Source: Saprospirales bacterium (GTDB taxonomy: Bacteria > Bacteroidota > Bacteroidia > Chitinophagales > Saprospiraceae). From it: a stretch of 64,000 nt of DNA. This document shows, piece by piece, positions 9,401 through 17,538 of the stretch. How positions within the stretch are numbered: the stretch's first letter is position 1; each line of letters starts with the position of its first letter. The DNA lies in the NCBI GenBank assembly GCA_016719895.1, contig JADJYG010000017.1:127292-191291 (forward strand). The letters run 5' to 3'. A program made the position numbers and the translations under genes. A model generated the notes under the pieces. The model was not told the DNA's origin. It worked only from the letters and a program-made list of their open reading frames with translations, and did no database searches.

Positions 9401-9512
9401 CGATAATATTGATCCGGAATCCAACTACAACAACTCAAATGCACAAGGGCTCGAACTGGCCGGCTTACCTACCACCCGTTCGCTGGGCCTGGCACTGAGC
9501 GTCAAGTTTTAG
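6432..9512 (+). CDS. SusC/RagA-family TonB-linked outer-membrane transporter
   Basis: A 1026-residue TonB-dependent outer-membrane transporter. It forms the barrel under a SusD-type lipoprotein lid and imports glycans, peptides or other nutrients. In order: signal peptide (about residues 1-24, ending PLYAQ), a carboxypeptidase-regulatory-like beta-sandwich (VSGKVIDAATGEALLGVTI..., about residues 26-110), a TonB-box-like DEVVVTALG, the plug domain (TLRGNTSISG, then SRAKNGVILITTKGG near residue 250) and a long beta-barrel ending in LALSVKF. I chose the ATG at 6432 because it gives a clean signal peptide; an upstream TTG extension does not. It is directly followed by susD, then by CRTAC1-like and haloperoxidase-like genes. 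The substrate cannot be read from the sequence. Confidence 0.95.
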   Translation: MKQLNVPGSRRWLLALGFILFACFLGAPLYAQMVSGKVIDAATGEALLGVTISETGTRNGTITDVNGAYSLRLTNANATLNFSIVGYSPVSLAVNGQATLDVAMESGTNIDEVVVTALGIRKESKKVGYSVTQVDGSSLTQARETNVINSLTGRVAGLNVSGTVSGPAGSSRITLRGNTSISGDNQPLFVINGVPMDNSNLGSAGLWGGADFGDGISSLNADDIETMTVLKGATAAALYGSRAKNGVILITTKGGKARKGIGVEWTSNLQLDQPLIFSDWQQEYGQGTLGAAPATASEGLNTGLSSWGGKLNGQPSFQFDGVQHPYSAQGIAAKDFYQTGLTHINTLALESGTEALSARFSLSHLGNTGIVPAAELERQNFHTGINIKQGRLSAELKANYTRERAERNNLSDSPGNPNFAISFLPANVDQSLLAGEDGEGSERDGSEQEFNDNGFITNPYFAAYKFINRSAKDRLLGSATIRYDLADWLYIQGRIGQDFISNRITTVTPTGTEYNPAGNMNENSLRLSERNLEGLIGIDHAFSENFGINAAVGANRMDRRSENINANGGTFVIPYLYSLGNTTSRNFGYGLDRWRTNSVFGFAEFDFYHQFYLNITGRNDWYSTLVNPSYFYPSVSASWVFTEAIETSFFNYGKVRAAYASVGGDTRPYQTQLYYNIGGTINGNPLGNIANGSIPNKDLQPLSITELEAGLDLRFLNNRVGLDFTWYNKKTENDIVSASISGTSGYGSAVFNLGEVKNTGIEVLLSVDVLKGRRFSWTSSLNLAKNNSEVVALAGELQTLQVDGSRTLTAFVHQTVGLSFANIKAFDYKRDDQGRILLTGGLPQQGDLLDMGSGVHDLTGGWNNDFQFGNFRFGALVDFKFGGKIFSATNAYAYQLGVHQETLVGREDGIVAAGIDAATGEANTIKVTAQEYYGALDNISSLFVYDASFIKLRQVTLGYSLPASLVQRWGIQGITISAVGRNLAILMKKTDNIDPESNYNNSNAQGLELAGLPTTRSLGLALSVKF

Positions 9513-9590
9513 TGCGCTGTTTCGTCCGGATTGAACCGGGCCAACGCGCCTGATGGATAACACTGGTTTCATCCTGTTAAAAAAAATAAT

Positions 9591-11126
9591 ATGAAACGAT
9601 TTCTCAATAAATTCACTTTTCTTTTGGTCGGATTTGTGCTGATCGCCCAAGGTTGTACGAAAGATTTCACGGACATCAATACCGATCCAACCTCGGCCGG
9701 CGCCGACAACTTCGACCCGAACTCCCTGCTGACCAGCGCCCAACTGCGCTACACCGGCAGCACCGACTTCGCCTACGAAACCTGGCGCACCAACCTCATC
9801 TACTTCAGTGTAATGATGCAGCACCTGGCCAATGTCAACGGCTACTGGGTAGGCGATAAAAGCCGCAACAATGCCGGCTACGAGGCCTCCTATTTTGAGC
9901 GCGCCTACGACGAACAGGTAAAATACGTGATCGACCTGGTGCGGTTTACGGAAGACAAGCCGGAGTATAAAAACCTCCACAACGCCGCGCATATCATGCG
10001 CGCCCTGATCTTCCACCGCCTCACCGATATCTACGGCGATGTGCCGTATTCCGAGGCGGGCCTGGGCTTCTACGAACTGATTTATACGCCCAAGTACGAC
10101 ACACAGGAGAGTATTTACGACGATATGCTGAGCGAACTGGAAGCCGCAGCCAACGGATTCGATCCCAACGCCGACCAGCTGACCGGCGACCTGATCTTCA
10201 ACGGCGATTTCGCCAAATGGAAAAAGTTCGCCAACTCCCTCATGCTGCGCCTGGCCATGCGCCTGACCAAGGCGGATGAAGCCAAGGCCAAAGCCTGGGC
10301 CGAAAAAGCCGCTGCCGGCGGCGTGATGACCAGCAACGACGACAACGCGCTGATCCTACACGACGCCTCCAGCGACCGCCTCACACCCTGCCGCACCAGC
10401 ATCGTGATGAACTTGTCGTACGAATCGCCCAATATGCGCCTGAGCCAAACCTTCGTCGACTGGATGAAGAGCAAAGGCGATCCGCGCCTTTTTGTGTATG
10501 GTAAAAATCCGGACGGTACCACCAACCCGGCTACTACCATCGGCATGCCCAATGGCTACGACCAGGCCAACAAACCCATCTCCGGCGCCCCGGGCTACCC
10601 AGCCAACGGTCTGGATGGCTACATCGCGCCCAACCTGCCCATCGTGGGCAAAATGGACGGCCCAACCTTCCTGCTGACCTACGCCGAAGTGGAACTCCTG
10701 CTGGCAGAAGCCGCCCAGCGCACCTGGGCAGTAGGCGGAACCGCCGCCGAGCACTACAACAAGGGTGTCAAAGCCGCGCTCACCTACCTGAGCCAGTACG
10801 ATGCCGCCGGCGCCATCGCGGAAGTGGATGCAGATGCCTACGTGGCAGCCAACCCGTACAATGCCGCCAACGGCCTGCAGCAGATCGCCGAGCAGTACTG
10901 GGCAGCTACCTTCCTGAACGAGTACGAAGCCTTCGCCAACTGGCGCCGCACCGGATACCCGCAACTGACGCCGACAACGTTCCCGTCGGATATTACAGGC
11001 GGCAAAATCCCGCGCCGCTTGCGCTATCCCACGTCGGAATACTCCAACAACGAAGCGCATATCATGGAAGCCGTGGCCCGGCAAGGCGCTGATGACAACC
11101 TTACGCCCGTTTGGTGGGATCAATAA
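9591..11126 (+). CDS. SusD/RagB-family nutrient-binding outer-membrane lipoprotein (SusD_2 type)
   Basis: A 511-residue surface lipoprotein that pairs with the SusC-type transporter 78 bp upstream. The signal peptide ends at the lipid-modified Cys22 (VLIAQGC). It is followed by TKDFTDINTDPTSA, the typical start of the SusD_2 branch, and TPR-like helical repeats (for example NAAHIMRALIFHRLTDIYGDVPYSEA near residue 135). The C-terminus NEYEAFANWRRTGYPQL is also characteristic. The downstream gap (229 bp) contains a dispersed repeat and a possible second promoter, so the CRTAC1-like gene may be transcribed both by read-through and separately. Confidence 0.94.
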   Translation: MKRFLNKFTFLLVGFVLIAQGCTKDFTDINTDPTSAGADNFDPNSLLTSAQLRYTGSTDFAYETWRTNLIYFSVMMQHLANVNGYWVGDKSRNNAGYEASYFERAYDEQVKYVIDLVRFTEDKPEYKNLHNAAHIMRALIFHRLTDIYGDVPYSEAGLGFYELIYTPKYDTQESIYDDMLSELEAAANGFDPNADQLTGDLIFNGDFAKWKKFANSLMLRLAMRLTKADEAKAKAWAEKAAAGGVMTSNDDNALILHDASSDRLTPCRTSIVMNLSYESPNMRLSQTFVDWMKSKGDPRLFVYGKNPDGTTNPATTIGMPNGYDQANKPISGAPGYPANGLDGYIAPNLPIVGKMDGPTFLLTYAEVELLLAEAAQRTWAVGGTAAEHYNKGVKAALTYLSQYDAAGAIAEVDADAYVAANPYNAANGLQQIAEQYWAATFLNEYEAFANWRRTGYPQLTPTTFPSDITGGKIPRRLRYPTSEYSNNEAHIMEAVARQGADDNLTPVWWDQ

Positions 11127-11129
11127 ATA

Positions 11130-11218
11130 GCAGTATAGAAGTGATTCCCGCTTTGCCTTTAACCCCCGTTAACGCGAAGAATTGCTGCAAACCGGGAATT
11201 GCTGGCAGTATGGAAGAT
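11130..11218. repeat. Dispersed repeat, uninterrupted copy (family copy A)
   Basis: GAAGTGATTCCCGCTTTGCC followed by TTTAACCCCCGTTAACGCG and TGCAAACCGGGAATTGCTG (11138-11205). The same sequence recurs at 42495-42659, where it is split by a palindrome. Within this copy GCAGTATAGAAGTGATTCCCG-like ends occur twice (about 11130 and 11204), so it may itself be a short direct duplication. It lies just after the susD stop codon. Confidence 0.7.
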
Positions 11219-11265
11219 ATCCCGTAAGCACCACTTAAAACACGGAGTGGTAATTTACGCAGCCG

Positions 11266-11293
11266 TTTGAGAAAGGGTTACAGGCTATATTTG
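11266..11293 (+). promoter_or_regulatory. Candidate promoter of the CRTAC1-like gene
   Basis: TTTG (11266-11269) and TATATTTG (11286-11293, fits TAnnTTTG) are separated by 16 bp, a little short of the usual 19-21 bp. The start codon is 62 bp downstream. Confidence 0.45.
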
Positions 11294-11354
11294 GGCTTGT
11301 AACCCTTTTCTTTGCGCCCTCCCCCTCCCGAAAAAACCGGCAACCAACCGGAAT

Positions 11355-14300
11355 ATGAAAGCCATAACTATACCAATCGCATTGCTTCTGGCCTGCAACG
11401 CCCCAGCCCAACACCTGTTCGACCTGCTGCCGCCCGCCCAAACGGGCGTTGATTTCGTCAACCGCATCGAAGAAAATAGCGAAGAAGACAACGTGCTGGC
11501 GTATGAATATTTCTACAATGGCGGTGGCGTGGCCGCCGGCGACCTGAACAACGACGGCCTGCCCGACCTGTATTTTACCTCCAACCGCGAATCCAACCGC
11601 CTCTACCTCAACCTGGGCGGGCTGAAGTTTAAGGACATCACCAAACCGGCCGGTGTCGGCGGGCGACGCAAGGACTGGAAAACCGGCGTCACCTTTGCCG
11701 ACGTGAACGCCGACGGCTGGCTCGATATTTACGTCTGCTACTCCGGTCGCGGCAACGACGACAGCCGGCGCAACCAATTATTTATCAATAACCGGGACCT
11801 GACCTTTTCCGAAATGGCCGCCGCTTACGGCCTCGACGACCCCGGGTACGGCACCCAAGCCGCTTTTTTCGACTACGACCTCGACGGCGACCTCGATTGT
11901 TTCGTGCTGAACCACAACATCAAGGAATACCGCAATTTTGAAAACGACGAAGTCCGCAAAACCCGCGACCCCCTCGCCGGCGACCGGCTCTATGAAAACC
12001 AAAACGGCCGCTTCACCGACGTCAGCGAACGCGCCGGTATCCCCGGCAACCCGCTTGGGTTTGGCCTGGGCCTGGCTGTCGCCGACGTGAACGCCGACGG
12101 CTGGCCCGACGTCTACGTCAGTAACGATTACAACGAACCCGACTACCTGCTGCTCAACGACGGCGCCGGCCACTTTGCCGACGCCGCCCCGCAGGCCATC
12201 GGCCATATGTCGCACTTCTCCATGGGCTGCGATATAGCCGATTTTAACAACGACGGCCTTCCCGATATCCTTACCCTCGATATGCTGCCCGAAGACAACC
12301 GGCGCCAAAAACTCCTGCAAGGGCCCGAAAATTATGACGTGTATGAAAGGATGGTCCGCTCCGGACGCCACCACCAGCTCATGCGCAATATGCTGCATCT
12401 GAACGGTGGACAGTGGACGGGCGACGGTGGACGGGCGGCGGAGAGGAATGAAACCAGCGGAAGTGACGCCGCAGGCGACGCTTCCAAGCCGTCCACCGTC
12501 CACCGTCCACCGTCTACCGTCTCCACCGTTTTTTATGAAATAGGACAGCTGGCCGGCATTTCCAACACCGACTGGAGCTGGTCGGCTTTGTTTGCCGATT
12601 TTGACAACGACGGCTGGAAAGATATTTTCATTACCAACGGTTATTTGCGCGATTATACCAACCGCGATTTTCTGCGCTATTGGGGCGATTATCTGATTAA
12701 AAAAGCCGCAGCCGCCGAAACGCCCTCCCTGCTGGAACTGGTGCAGAAGATGCCCTCCTCCAGGATAAAAAACTACCTTTTCCGAAACAACGGCGACCTG
12801 ACGTTCAGCAACATGGCCGATGCCTGGGGCTTGTCGCAGCCGGCCGTGAGCAACGGCGCGACGTATGCCGACCTCGACGCCGACGGCGATCTGGAAATCG
12901 TAGTCAACAACATCAACGAGCCGGCTTTTATCTACAAAAACAACGCCCGGGAAACCAACGGCAACCATTACCTCCAGGTTCGGTTTGCCGGCGCATCCAA
13001 AAACACCTTCGGCGTCGGCGCCAGCATTTGCGTCCGTTTCCCCGGCGACAGCCTGATCTGTGCGGACATGATGCCCACTCGCGGCTACCAGTCGGCCGTG
13101 CCGGAGCTGCTGCACATCGGCCTGGGCAAACGAATAGCCGCCGAGGTGGAGGTCGCCTTTGCGGCCGGTGGCGCGCCGGCGCGGGCGCTGTTACCGGCCG
13201 GCAGTGCCGGGATAAACCGGGTGCATGTAATTGATTTAGGGAAAATAGAAGTGCCGGCCCCTCCCGCTGCGGAGCCAGGCGCCGCTGCCGGGCGGGCGCA
13301 ATTGCCGCCGGGCACGGATATCCGCACCGTCGGCCTGCGCCACGTCGAATACGATTACAATGATTTCAAACGCCAGCCCCTGTTGCCATACATGCTTTCG
13401 CGTTGCGGGCCGGCCATGGCTGCAGCCGACGTGAACGGCGACGGGCGCGACGACCTGTTTTTCGGCGGCTCCAAGTGGAGCCCCGGGCAGGTATATTTGC
13501 AAACCGGCGAGTGGCAGTTTCAACCCAGCGCCGATCCGGTATTTCGCAACGACTTGTTCTGCACCGATGCCGACGCCCTCTTTTTCGACGCCGACGGCGA
13601 CGGCGATCCCGACCTCTACCTCGCTTCGGGCGGCTACGAGGATTACAGCGACGACAAGGACCCGAACCTGGAAGACCGTCTGTATTTCAACCGCGGCGAC
13701 GGCTATTTCTTCCGCCGGGATTCCGTGCTGCCGTCTATGCCATTTTCCAAATCCTGTGTGCGCGCAGCCGACGCCGATGCCGACGGCGACCTCGACCTGT
13801 TTGTCGGCGGACGGGTCATCCCGGGGTATTACCCCGTCGCGCCGCCCAGTTATTTGCTGCTCAACGACGGCGCCGGCCGGTTTTCCAGGGCGCCGGCGCC
13901 GGGTTTCCCCGAACGCCTTGGTATGGTCACCGATGCCGCCTGGACCGATCTGAACGCCGACGGCCATCCCGACCTGATCGTTTGCGGCGAATGGATGCCG
14001 CTCCGTATTTTTCTGAACGCCGGCGGTGTTTTGGAAGAACGCAGCGCCGATTATTTTGATAAACCTTTTCCGGGCCTCTGGAACTGCCTGCTGGTGCGGG
14101 ACCTGGACGGCGACGGCGACACGGACATCCTGGCCGGCAATTTTGGCCTGAACAGCCAGTTGAAGGCCTCCGACCGGGAGCCGCTCACCCTGGTGTACAA
14201 AGATTTTGACGGCAATGGCTCCGTGGATCCCATTCTTTGTTCGTACGTTCAGGGCACGAGCTATCCGTTTCTGACCCGCGACGAGCTGCTGGGGCAAATT

Positions 14301-14765
14301 GCCGCAATGCGCCCCCGGTTTACCAGTTACGAACAGTTTTCCACGGCCGTTTTGTCCGATTTGTTTACGCCCGAAGAATTGCAGGGGGCAGACACCCTGC
14401 GCGCCAGCTGCCTGGAAACGACATTTTTTGAAAACGCCGGCGGTCGGTTTCGCGCGCAGGCTTTACCGCTGGAAGCGCAGTTTGCACCGGTTTTTGTGCT
14501 GGCCGAAGCGCCCGATACTTCCGGCGTGCTCTTGTTCGGCAACCAGAGCGCGGCGCGTTTGCGGCTGGGTCGCATGGATGCCAACGGCGGACTGGCGCTG
14601 CGCTTCGAGCCGGGCCGCGGTTTTGTGCCGGCGGCGACGCTGTTTCCTCTGCGCGGCGATGTGCGTTCGGCTGTTACCCTGGCGGCGAAGGATATCCGCG
14701 CCAGGATGTTTTTACTGGGGTTCAATAATTCCCGGGCGCTTGCGTACGTTTTTCCGCTAAAATAA
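11355..14765 (+). CDS. CRTAC1-like FG-GAP/VCBS repeat protein with ASPIC/UnbV domain
   Basis: A 1136-residue exported protein. The N-terminus IALLLACNAPAQ has an LLAC lipobox, so it may be a lipoprotein. It carries many FG-GAP/VCBS calcium-binding repeats with DxNxDGxxD motifs (AAGDLNNDGLPDLYF at about residues 55-70, ADVNADGWLDIYV and others), forming a likely beta-propeller. An ASPIC/UnbV segment lies at about residues 540-610 (GVGASICVRFPGD...MMPTRGYQSAVPELLHIGLG). Proteins of this family are widespread in Bacteroidota next to SusCD pairs; their function is unsettled, and carbohydrate or calcium-dependent surface binding is suspected. About 40 residues of low-complexity sequence (residues about 350-393) replace a short loop; they come from an inserted DNA palindrome (12405-12529). 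It is 19 bp upstream of the haloperoxidase-like gene, so the two are cotranscribed. Confidence 0.9.
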   Translation: MKAITIPIALLLACNAPAQHLFDLLPPAQTGVDFVNRIEENSEEDNVLAYEYFYNGGGVAAGDLNNDGLPDLYFTSNRESNRLYLNLGGLKFKDITKPAGVGGRRKDWKTGVTFADVNADGWLDIYVCYSGRGNDDSRRNQLFINNRDLTFSEMAAAYGLDDPGYGTQAAFFDYDLDGDLDCFVLNHNIKEYRNFENDEVRKTRDPLAGDRLYENQNGRFTDVSERAGIPGNPLGFGLGLAVADVNADGWPDVYVSNDYNEPDYLLLNDGAGHFADAAPQAIGHMSHFSMGCDIADFNNDGLPDILTLDMLPEDNRRQKLLQGPENYDVYERMVRSGRHHQLMRNMLHLNGGQWTGDGGRAAERNETSGSDAAGDASKPSTVHRPPSTVSTVFYEIGQLAGISNTDWSWSALFADFDNDGWKDIFITNGYLRDYTNRDFLRYWGDYLIKKAAAAETPSLLELVQKMPSSRIKNYLFRNNGDLTFSNMADAWGLSQPAVSNGATYADLDADGDLEIVVNNINEPAFIYKNNARETNGNHYLQVRFAGASKNTFGVGASICVRFPGDSLICADMMPTRGYQSAVPELLHIGLGKRIAAEVEVAFAAGGAPARALLPAGSAGINRVHVIDLGKIEVPAPPAAEPGAAAGRAQLPPGTDIRTVGLRHVEYDYNDFKRQPLLPYMLSRCGPAMAAADVNGDGRDDLFFGGSKWSPGQVYLQTGEWQFQPSADPVFRNDLFCTDADALFFDADGDGDPDLYLASGGYEDYSDDKDPNLEDRLYFNRGDGYFFRRDSVLPSMPFSKSCVRAADADADGDLDLFVGGRVIPGYYPVAPPSYLLLNDGAGRFSRAPAPGFPERLGMVTDAAWTDLNADGHPDLIVCGEWMPLRIFLNAGGVLEERSADYFDKPFPGLWNCLLVRDLDGDGDTDILAGNFGLNSQLKASDREPLTLVYKDFDGNGSVDPILCSYVQGTSYPFLTRDELLGQIAAMRPRFTSYEQFSTAVLSDLFTPEELQGADTLRASCLETTFFENAGGRFRAQALPLEAQFAPVFVLAEAPDTSGVLLFGNQSAARLRLGRMDANGGLALRFEPGRGFVPAATLFPLRGDVRSAVTLAAKDIRARMFLLGFNNSRALAYVFPLK
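12405..12529. repeat. Palindromic GGTGGACGG-type element inserted in frame in the CRTAC1-like gene
   Basis: The left arm (12405-12435) contains repeated GGTGGACGG variants. The right arm (12488-12529) contains the complementary CCGTCCACCGTCCACCGTC series. About 50 bp lie between them. The translated stretch is Gly/Ser/Thr/Arg-rich and unlike its surroundings, while the family motifs resume immediately on both sides (MRNMLHLN before, FYEIGQLAGIS after). The reading frame is preserved. Confidence 0.75.
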
Positions 14766-14784
14766 ACAACGAAACAATTCCTTC

Positions 14785-16191
14785 ATGAATAGATACCTGG
14801 TAATCCTGTGCCTGTGGACCATGACTACCGCTGCGGCGTTGGCCCAACAATCGAACAAAAGCAAATCCAAAGACCGCTACCGGGAAAAAGACCAGCCGGC
14901 AATGGCGGAGGTAAACGATGCGATTGATCGCTACGGCGCCCTGCGTGCGGTAGCGGAGCAGGAGTTGCGGCCGGTCACCTTTGCCTTGTCGGAAGTGATG
15001 CTGCACGATGTGGCGAGCCCGCCGTCTGCCAGCCGTTATTTTGCTTATGCCCTGCTGGCGGGCTACGAGACGATGGCCCGGTACCAATCCAGGGTGTCCT
15101 CCCTGCACGAAGTACTGCCGGGCCTGCCGCTGATGCTCAGTTTTGTACCCGCCGATTCGGTGTTTTACCCCTTCGCTTCCCTGTGGGCGATCCTGGAAAC
15201 GGGCAAACAAATGATGCCCTCCGGTTATATGCTGGCTGGCAAACAAAGAGCGCTCGAAGGGCTGTTCCGGGAAAAAGGCCTGTCTGATGCGTACATAAAG
15301 CATTCAAAAGCAGCGGCCAACGATATCGTGCGCCTGGTCTTGGAATATGCCGGAGCCGATGGGTTTAGCCGGCTGACAGCTTACGCGCAGTACCGGCCCG
15401 CCGCCAACGATCCGGCGGCCTGGGCGCCTACGCCACCCGATTGGATGGAGGCCATCGACCCGCGCTGGAATACCCTGCGCCCCTTCCTGGCGGAGTCGGC
15501 GCGCCAATTCCAGCCGCCGCCTGCGGCGCCGTACGACCCCAGTCCCGGCAGCGATTTTATGGGCTTGGTCAAAGAAGTGTACGCCGTATCGAACAGCCTG
15601 ACCGCCGAGCAGCGCGCCATTGCCGAGTTCTGGGATTGCAACCCGTTTGCCGTGCAGCATGCCGGGCATATGGCGATCGGGATAAAAAAAATATCGCCCG
15701 GCGGCCATTGGATGAACATTTGCGGCCTGGTTTGCGAACAGCAAAAAACGCCGTTCGGCCTGGCATTGAACGTCCATACCGCCCTGGCGCTTGCCCTGGC
15801 CGATGCCTTCATCAGTTGTTGGGATGAAAAATACCGCAGTAACCGCGTGCGCCCGGTGACGGTGATCAACCGGCTGATCGATCCCAAGTGGGAACCCGTC
15901 TTGCAAACGCCGCCGTTTCCGGAATACAGCAGCGGGCACAGTACCGTTTCGGCCGCCGCCGCGGAGGTCTTGACGCATTTTTTGGGCGACAACATCGCCT
16001 TTTTGGATAACTCCGAAGCCCTGTATGGGATAAAACCCCGGCAATTCCGCTCGTTCCGGCAGGCCGCGCGGGAGGCCTCCATTTCGCGGCTCTATGGCGG
16101 CATTCACTTCCGCGACGCCCTGGACCAGGGCCTGGCCGCCGGCGGGCGTTTGGGGACCTGGGTCGTAAGCAGGTGGCCGAAAGAACAGTAG
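14785..16191 (+). CDS. Vanadium-dependent haloperoxidase/PAP2-like phosphatase, exported
   Basis: A 468-residue protein with signal peptide (residues 1-21, ending AALAQ) and a vanadium haloperoxidase/type-2 phosphatidic acid phosphatase fold in the C-terminal half. Visible are KYRSNRVRPVTVINRL (Lys/Arg of motif 1, about residue 350), EYSSGHSTVSAAAAE (the SGH motif, about residue 380) and SRLYGGIHFRD (about residue 433). In the last motif the Asp follows the His after two residues rather than the usual three. Bacteroidota homologues are usually annotated as vanadium-dependent haloperoxidases; phosphatase activity is equally possible. It is the last gene of the susC operon and is convergent with the LacI-type gene (11-bp gap). 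Confidence 0.83.
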   Translation: MNRYLVILCLWTMTTAAALAQQSNKSKSKDRYREKDQPAMAEVNDAIDRYGALRAVAEQELRPVTFALSEVMLHDVASPPSASRYFAYALLAGYETMARYQSRVSSLHEVLPGLPLMLSFVPADSVFYPFASLWAILETGKQMMPSGYMLAGKQRALEGLFREKGLSDAYIKHSKAAANDIVRLVLEYAGADGFSRLTAYAQYRPAANDPAAWAPTPPDWMEAIDPRWNTLRPFLAESARQFQPPPAAPYDPSPGSDFMGLVKEVYAVSNSLTAEQRAIAEFWDCNPFAVQHAGHMAIGIKKISPGGHWMNICGLVCEQQKTPFGLALNVHTALALALADAFISCWDEKYRSNRVRPVTVINRLIDPKWEPVLQTPPFPEYSSGHSTVSAAAAEVLTHFLGDNIAFLDNSEALYGIKPRQFRSFRQAAREASISRLYGGIHFRDALDQGLAAGGRLGTWVVSRWPKEQ

Positions 16192-16202
16192 GGTACCGGG
16201 AA

Positions 16203-17294
16203 TCAGACGAAAATTTCCTGCATATCCCTGTCCTTCAGGTAATAATCCACATTTTCCGTCATGACGATATCGAGCGGCAGGTACTGGAGTCTTTCCACTT
16301 CTTTTTTCAACACGAGGTGGTTGAACAGGTTGATAATGCTGAGAAAGCCCTGGCGCGTAGGGTTTTGGTTGATCAGAAAATCCACCACATTGCGGTGCAG
16401 AAACGCCACATTGGGCGGGATCAGATCGAATCCGACCAGTTTGATATGCGGCATGCGCAGTTTTTCCATACATCCGGCCAGGCGCCAGGCGCGGGAGTTG
16501 GTCACGAAAATGCCACTGAGCCGGGGTATCTCCCGGATGATGCGGGCGGTATAAACCTCCATGGCTTCGGCGGAATCAAATTCGGCGAAGGATTGCTCGA
16601 CGATCCGGATGTTCCGCTCGGGGACGCTGACGAAAAAGTCGCGGAAGCCCTGTTCCTTGCTGACCAGGTGGAGGGCATTGGACACCTCCTTTTCCAGGTG
16701 CAGGATCAGCACCGTATCGCCGGTCTCGATCCCGAAATTGAGCAATTTGCCGGCGAGCACGTCACTGTGGTAGGAGTCCTGGCCGATGTAACACACAAAA
16801 GATTCGTCTTTCCGCGCGATTTCGGTATTAAAAAGCGCATACGGAAGGTGTTCGCGGTGGCAATTATCTAAAAAGCGGGTGGCTTCAAGCAGAAACAATG
16901 CCGGCACCACGACGCCGTCGGGGTGCCGGTCCAGCAGTTTCCGGGCTTCCCGGCTGAAGCTATGCGGGTCGAACAGATCGAACGGGTGAATTTGCACCTC
17001 CACACTGTAGTGCTCCACCGCTTTGGCTGCCCGCAGAATGCCCTGGCAAGGCTGCCGCCAGAACGGGTCGGCGTCCGGATTGGGGATCAGCGCCGAAATG
17101 CGGGTAGGGCGGCCAGAGGCGGCCAGCCGGCTGGCCATGATATTGGGTTCGTAGCCCAGCTCTTCCACCACGCGCAGCACCTTGGCGCGCACCTCTGCGG
17201 CAACATGCCCGCGGTTGTGCAGTACGCGGTCCACGGTACCGAGCGATACACCGGCCTTTTCGGCAATGTCCTTGATGCGAATGCGCGGATTCAT
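16203..17294 (-). CDS. LacI-family transcriptional regulator
   Basis: A 363-residue repressor or activator. The N-terminal helix-turn-helix and hinge are clear (RIKDIAEKAGVSLGTVDRVL at residues 4-23, then GYEPNIMASRLA). A periplasmic-binding-protein-like effector domain (RISALIPNPDADPFW... about residue 70 onward) ends near residue 350. The GTVDRVLHNRG recognition helix is typical of the LacI branch with D-ribose-binding-protein-like sensors. The ATG at 17292-17294 is preferred; an upstream in-frame start would add 15 residues without similarity. It is divergent from the NagB/PIG-L fusion gene across 244 bp that hold four copies of AACCGCAT. It is therefore a likely regulator of that gene, an inference from position only; the ligand may be an amino-sugar derivative. 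Confidence 0.9.
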   Translation of the reverse strand: MNPRIRIKDIAEKAGVSLGTVDRVLHNRGHVAAEVRAKVLRVVEELGYEPNIMASRLAASGRPTRISALIPNPDADPFWRQPCQGILRAAKAVEHYSVEVQIHPFDLFDPHSFSREARKLLDRHPDGVVVPALFLLEATRFLDNCHREHLPYALFNTEIARKDESFVCYIGQDSYHSDVLAGKLLNFGIETGDTVLILHLEKEVSNALHLVSKEQGFRDFFVSVPERNIRIVEQSFAEFDSAEAMEVYTARIIREIPRLSGIFVTNSRAWRLAGCMEKLRMPHIKLVGFDLIPPNVAFLHRNVVDFLINQNPTRQGFLSIINLFNHLVLKKEVERLQYLPLDIVMTENVDYYLKDRDMQEIFV

Positions 17295-17378
17295 AGAGCG
17301 AAGATATTTTATTTTTCCGTGCTCGTGCACGGAAAACAATTAATTCTAAATTAACCGCATTTTATGAAAGAAACCGCA

Positions 17379-17386
17379 TACCTTTG
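17379..17386 (+). promoter_or_regulatory. Candidate -7 element of the NagB/PIG-L gene
   Basis: TACCTTTG fits TAnnTTTG; it overlaps the end of the second AACCGCAT site. It gives a leader of about 145 nt before the ATG at 17539. No clear -33 element. Confidence 0.5.
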
Positions 17387-17483
17387 TGCGGACAAACTGA
17401 TCACCACGATAGCGCAATATGAGAGCCGAAAGCGGGCGATTTGCTTTTTATTCAACTTCATACATCACTATACTTCCTGTTGA

Positions 17484-17512
17484 GGCGAACCGCATGCCGG
17501 TTTGCCTTTTTT
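17484..17512 (+). terminator. Terminator-like hairpin in the leader of the NagB/PIG-L gene
   Basis: GGCGAACCG (17484-17492) pairs with CGGTTTGCC (17498-17506; 9 bp with one G-T pair) across the loop CATGC. Six T residues follow directly (17507-17512). It has the form of an intrinsic terminator, yet lies between the candidate promoter (17379) and the start codon (17539). It could attenuate the gene or end a separate RNA of about 120 nt. Confidence 0.65.
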
Positions 17513-17538
17513 ATTGTTATTGAAAATGCGGTTCATCT

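Larger units (their letters stand above)
17353..17533. promoter_or_regulatory. Repeated AACCGCAT half-sites, candidate operator region
   Basis: AACCGCAT occurs at 17353-17360, 17372-17379 and 17488-17495, and in inverted form (ATGCGGTT) at 17526-17533. The first two are 19 bp apart and abut the -7 element. The third lies inside the leader hairpin and the fourth lies 5 bp before the start codon of the fusion gene. LacI-type regulators bind palindromic sites, so these are plausible half-sites for the divergently encoded regulator. Confidence 0.5.
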
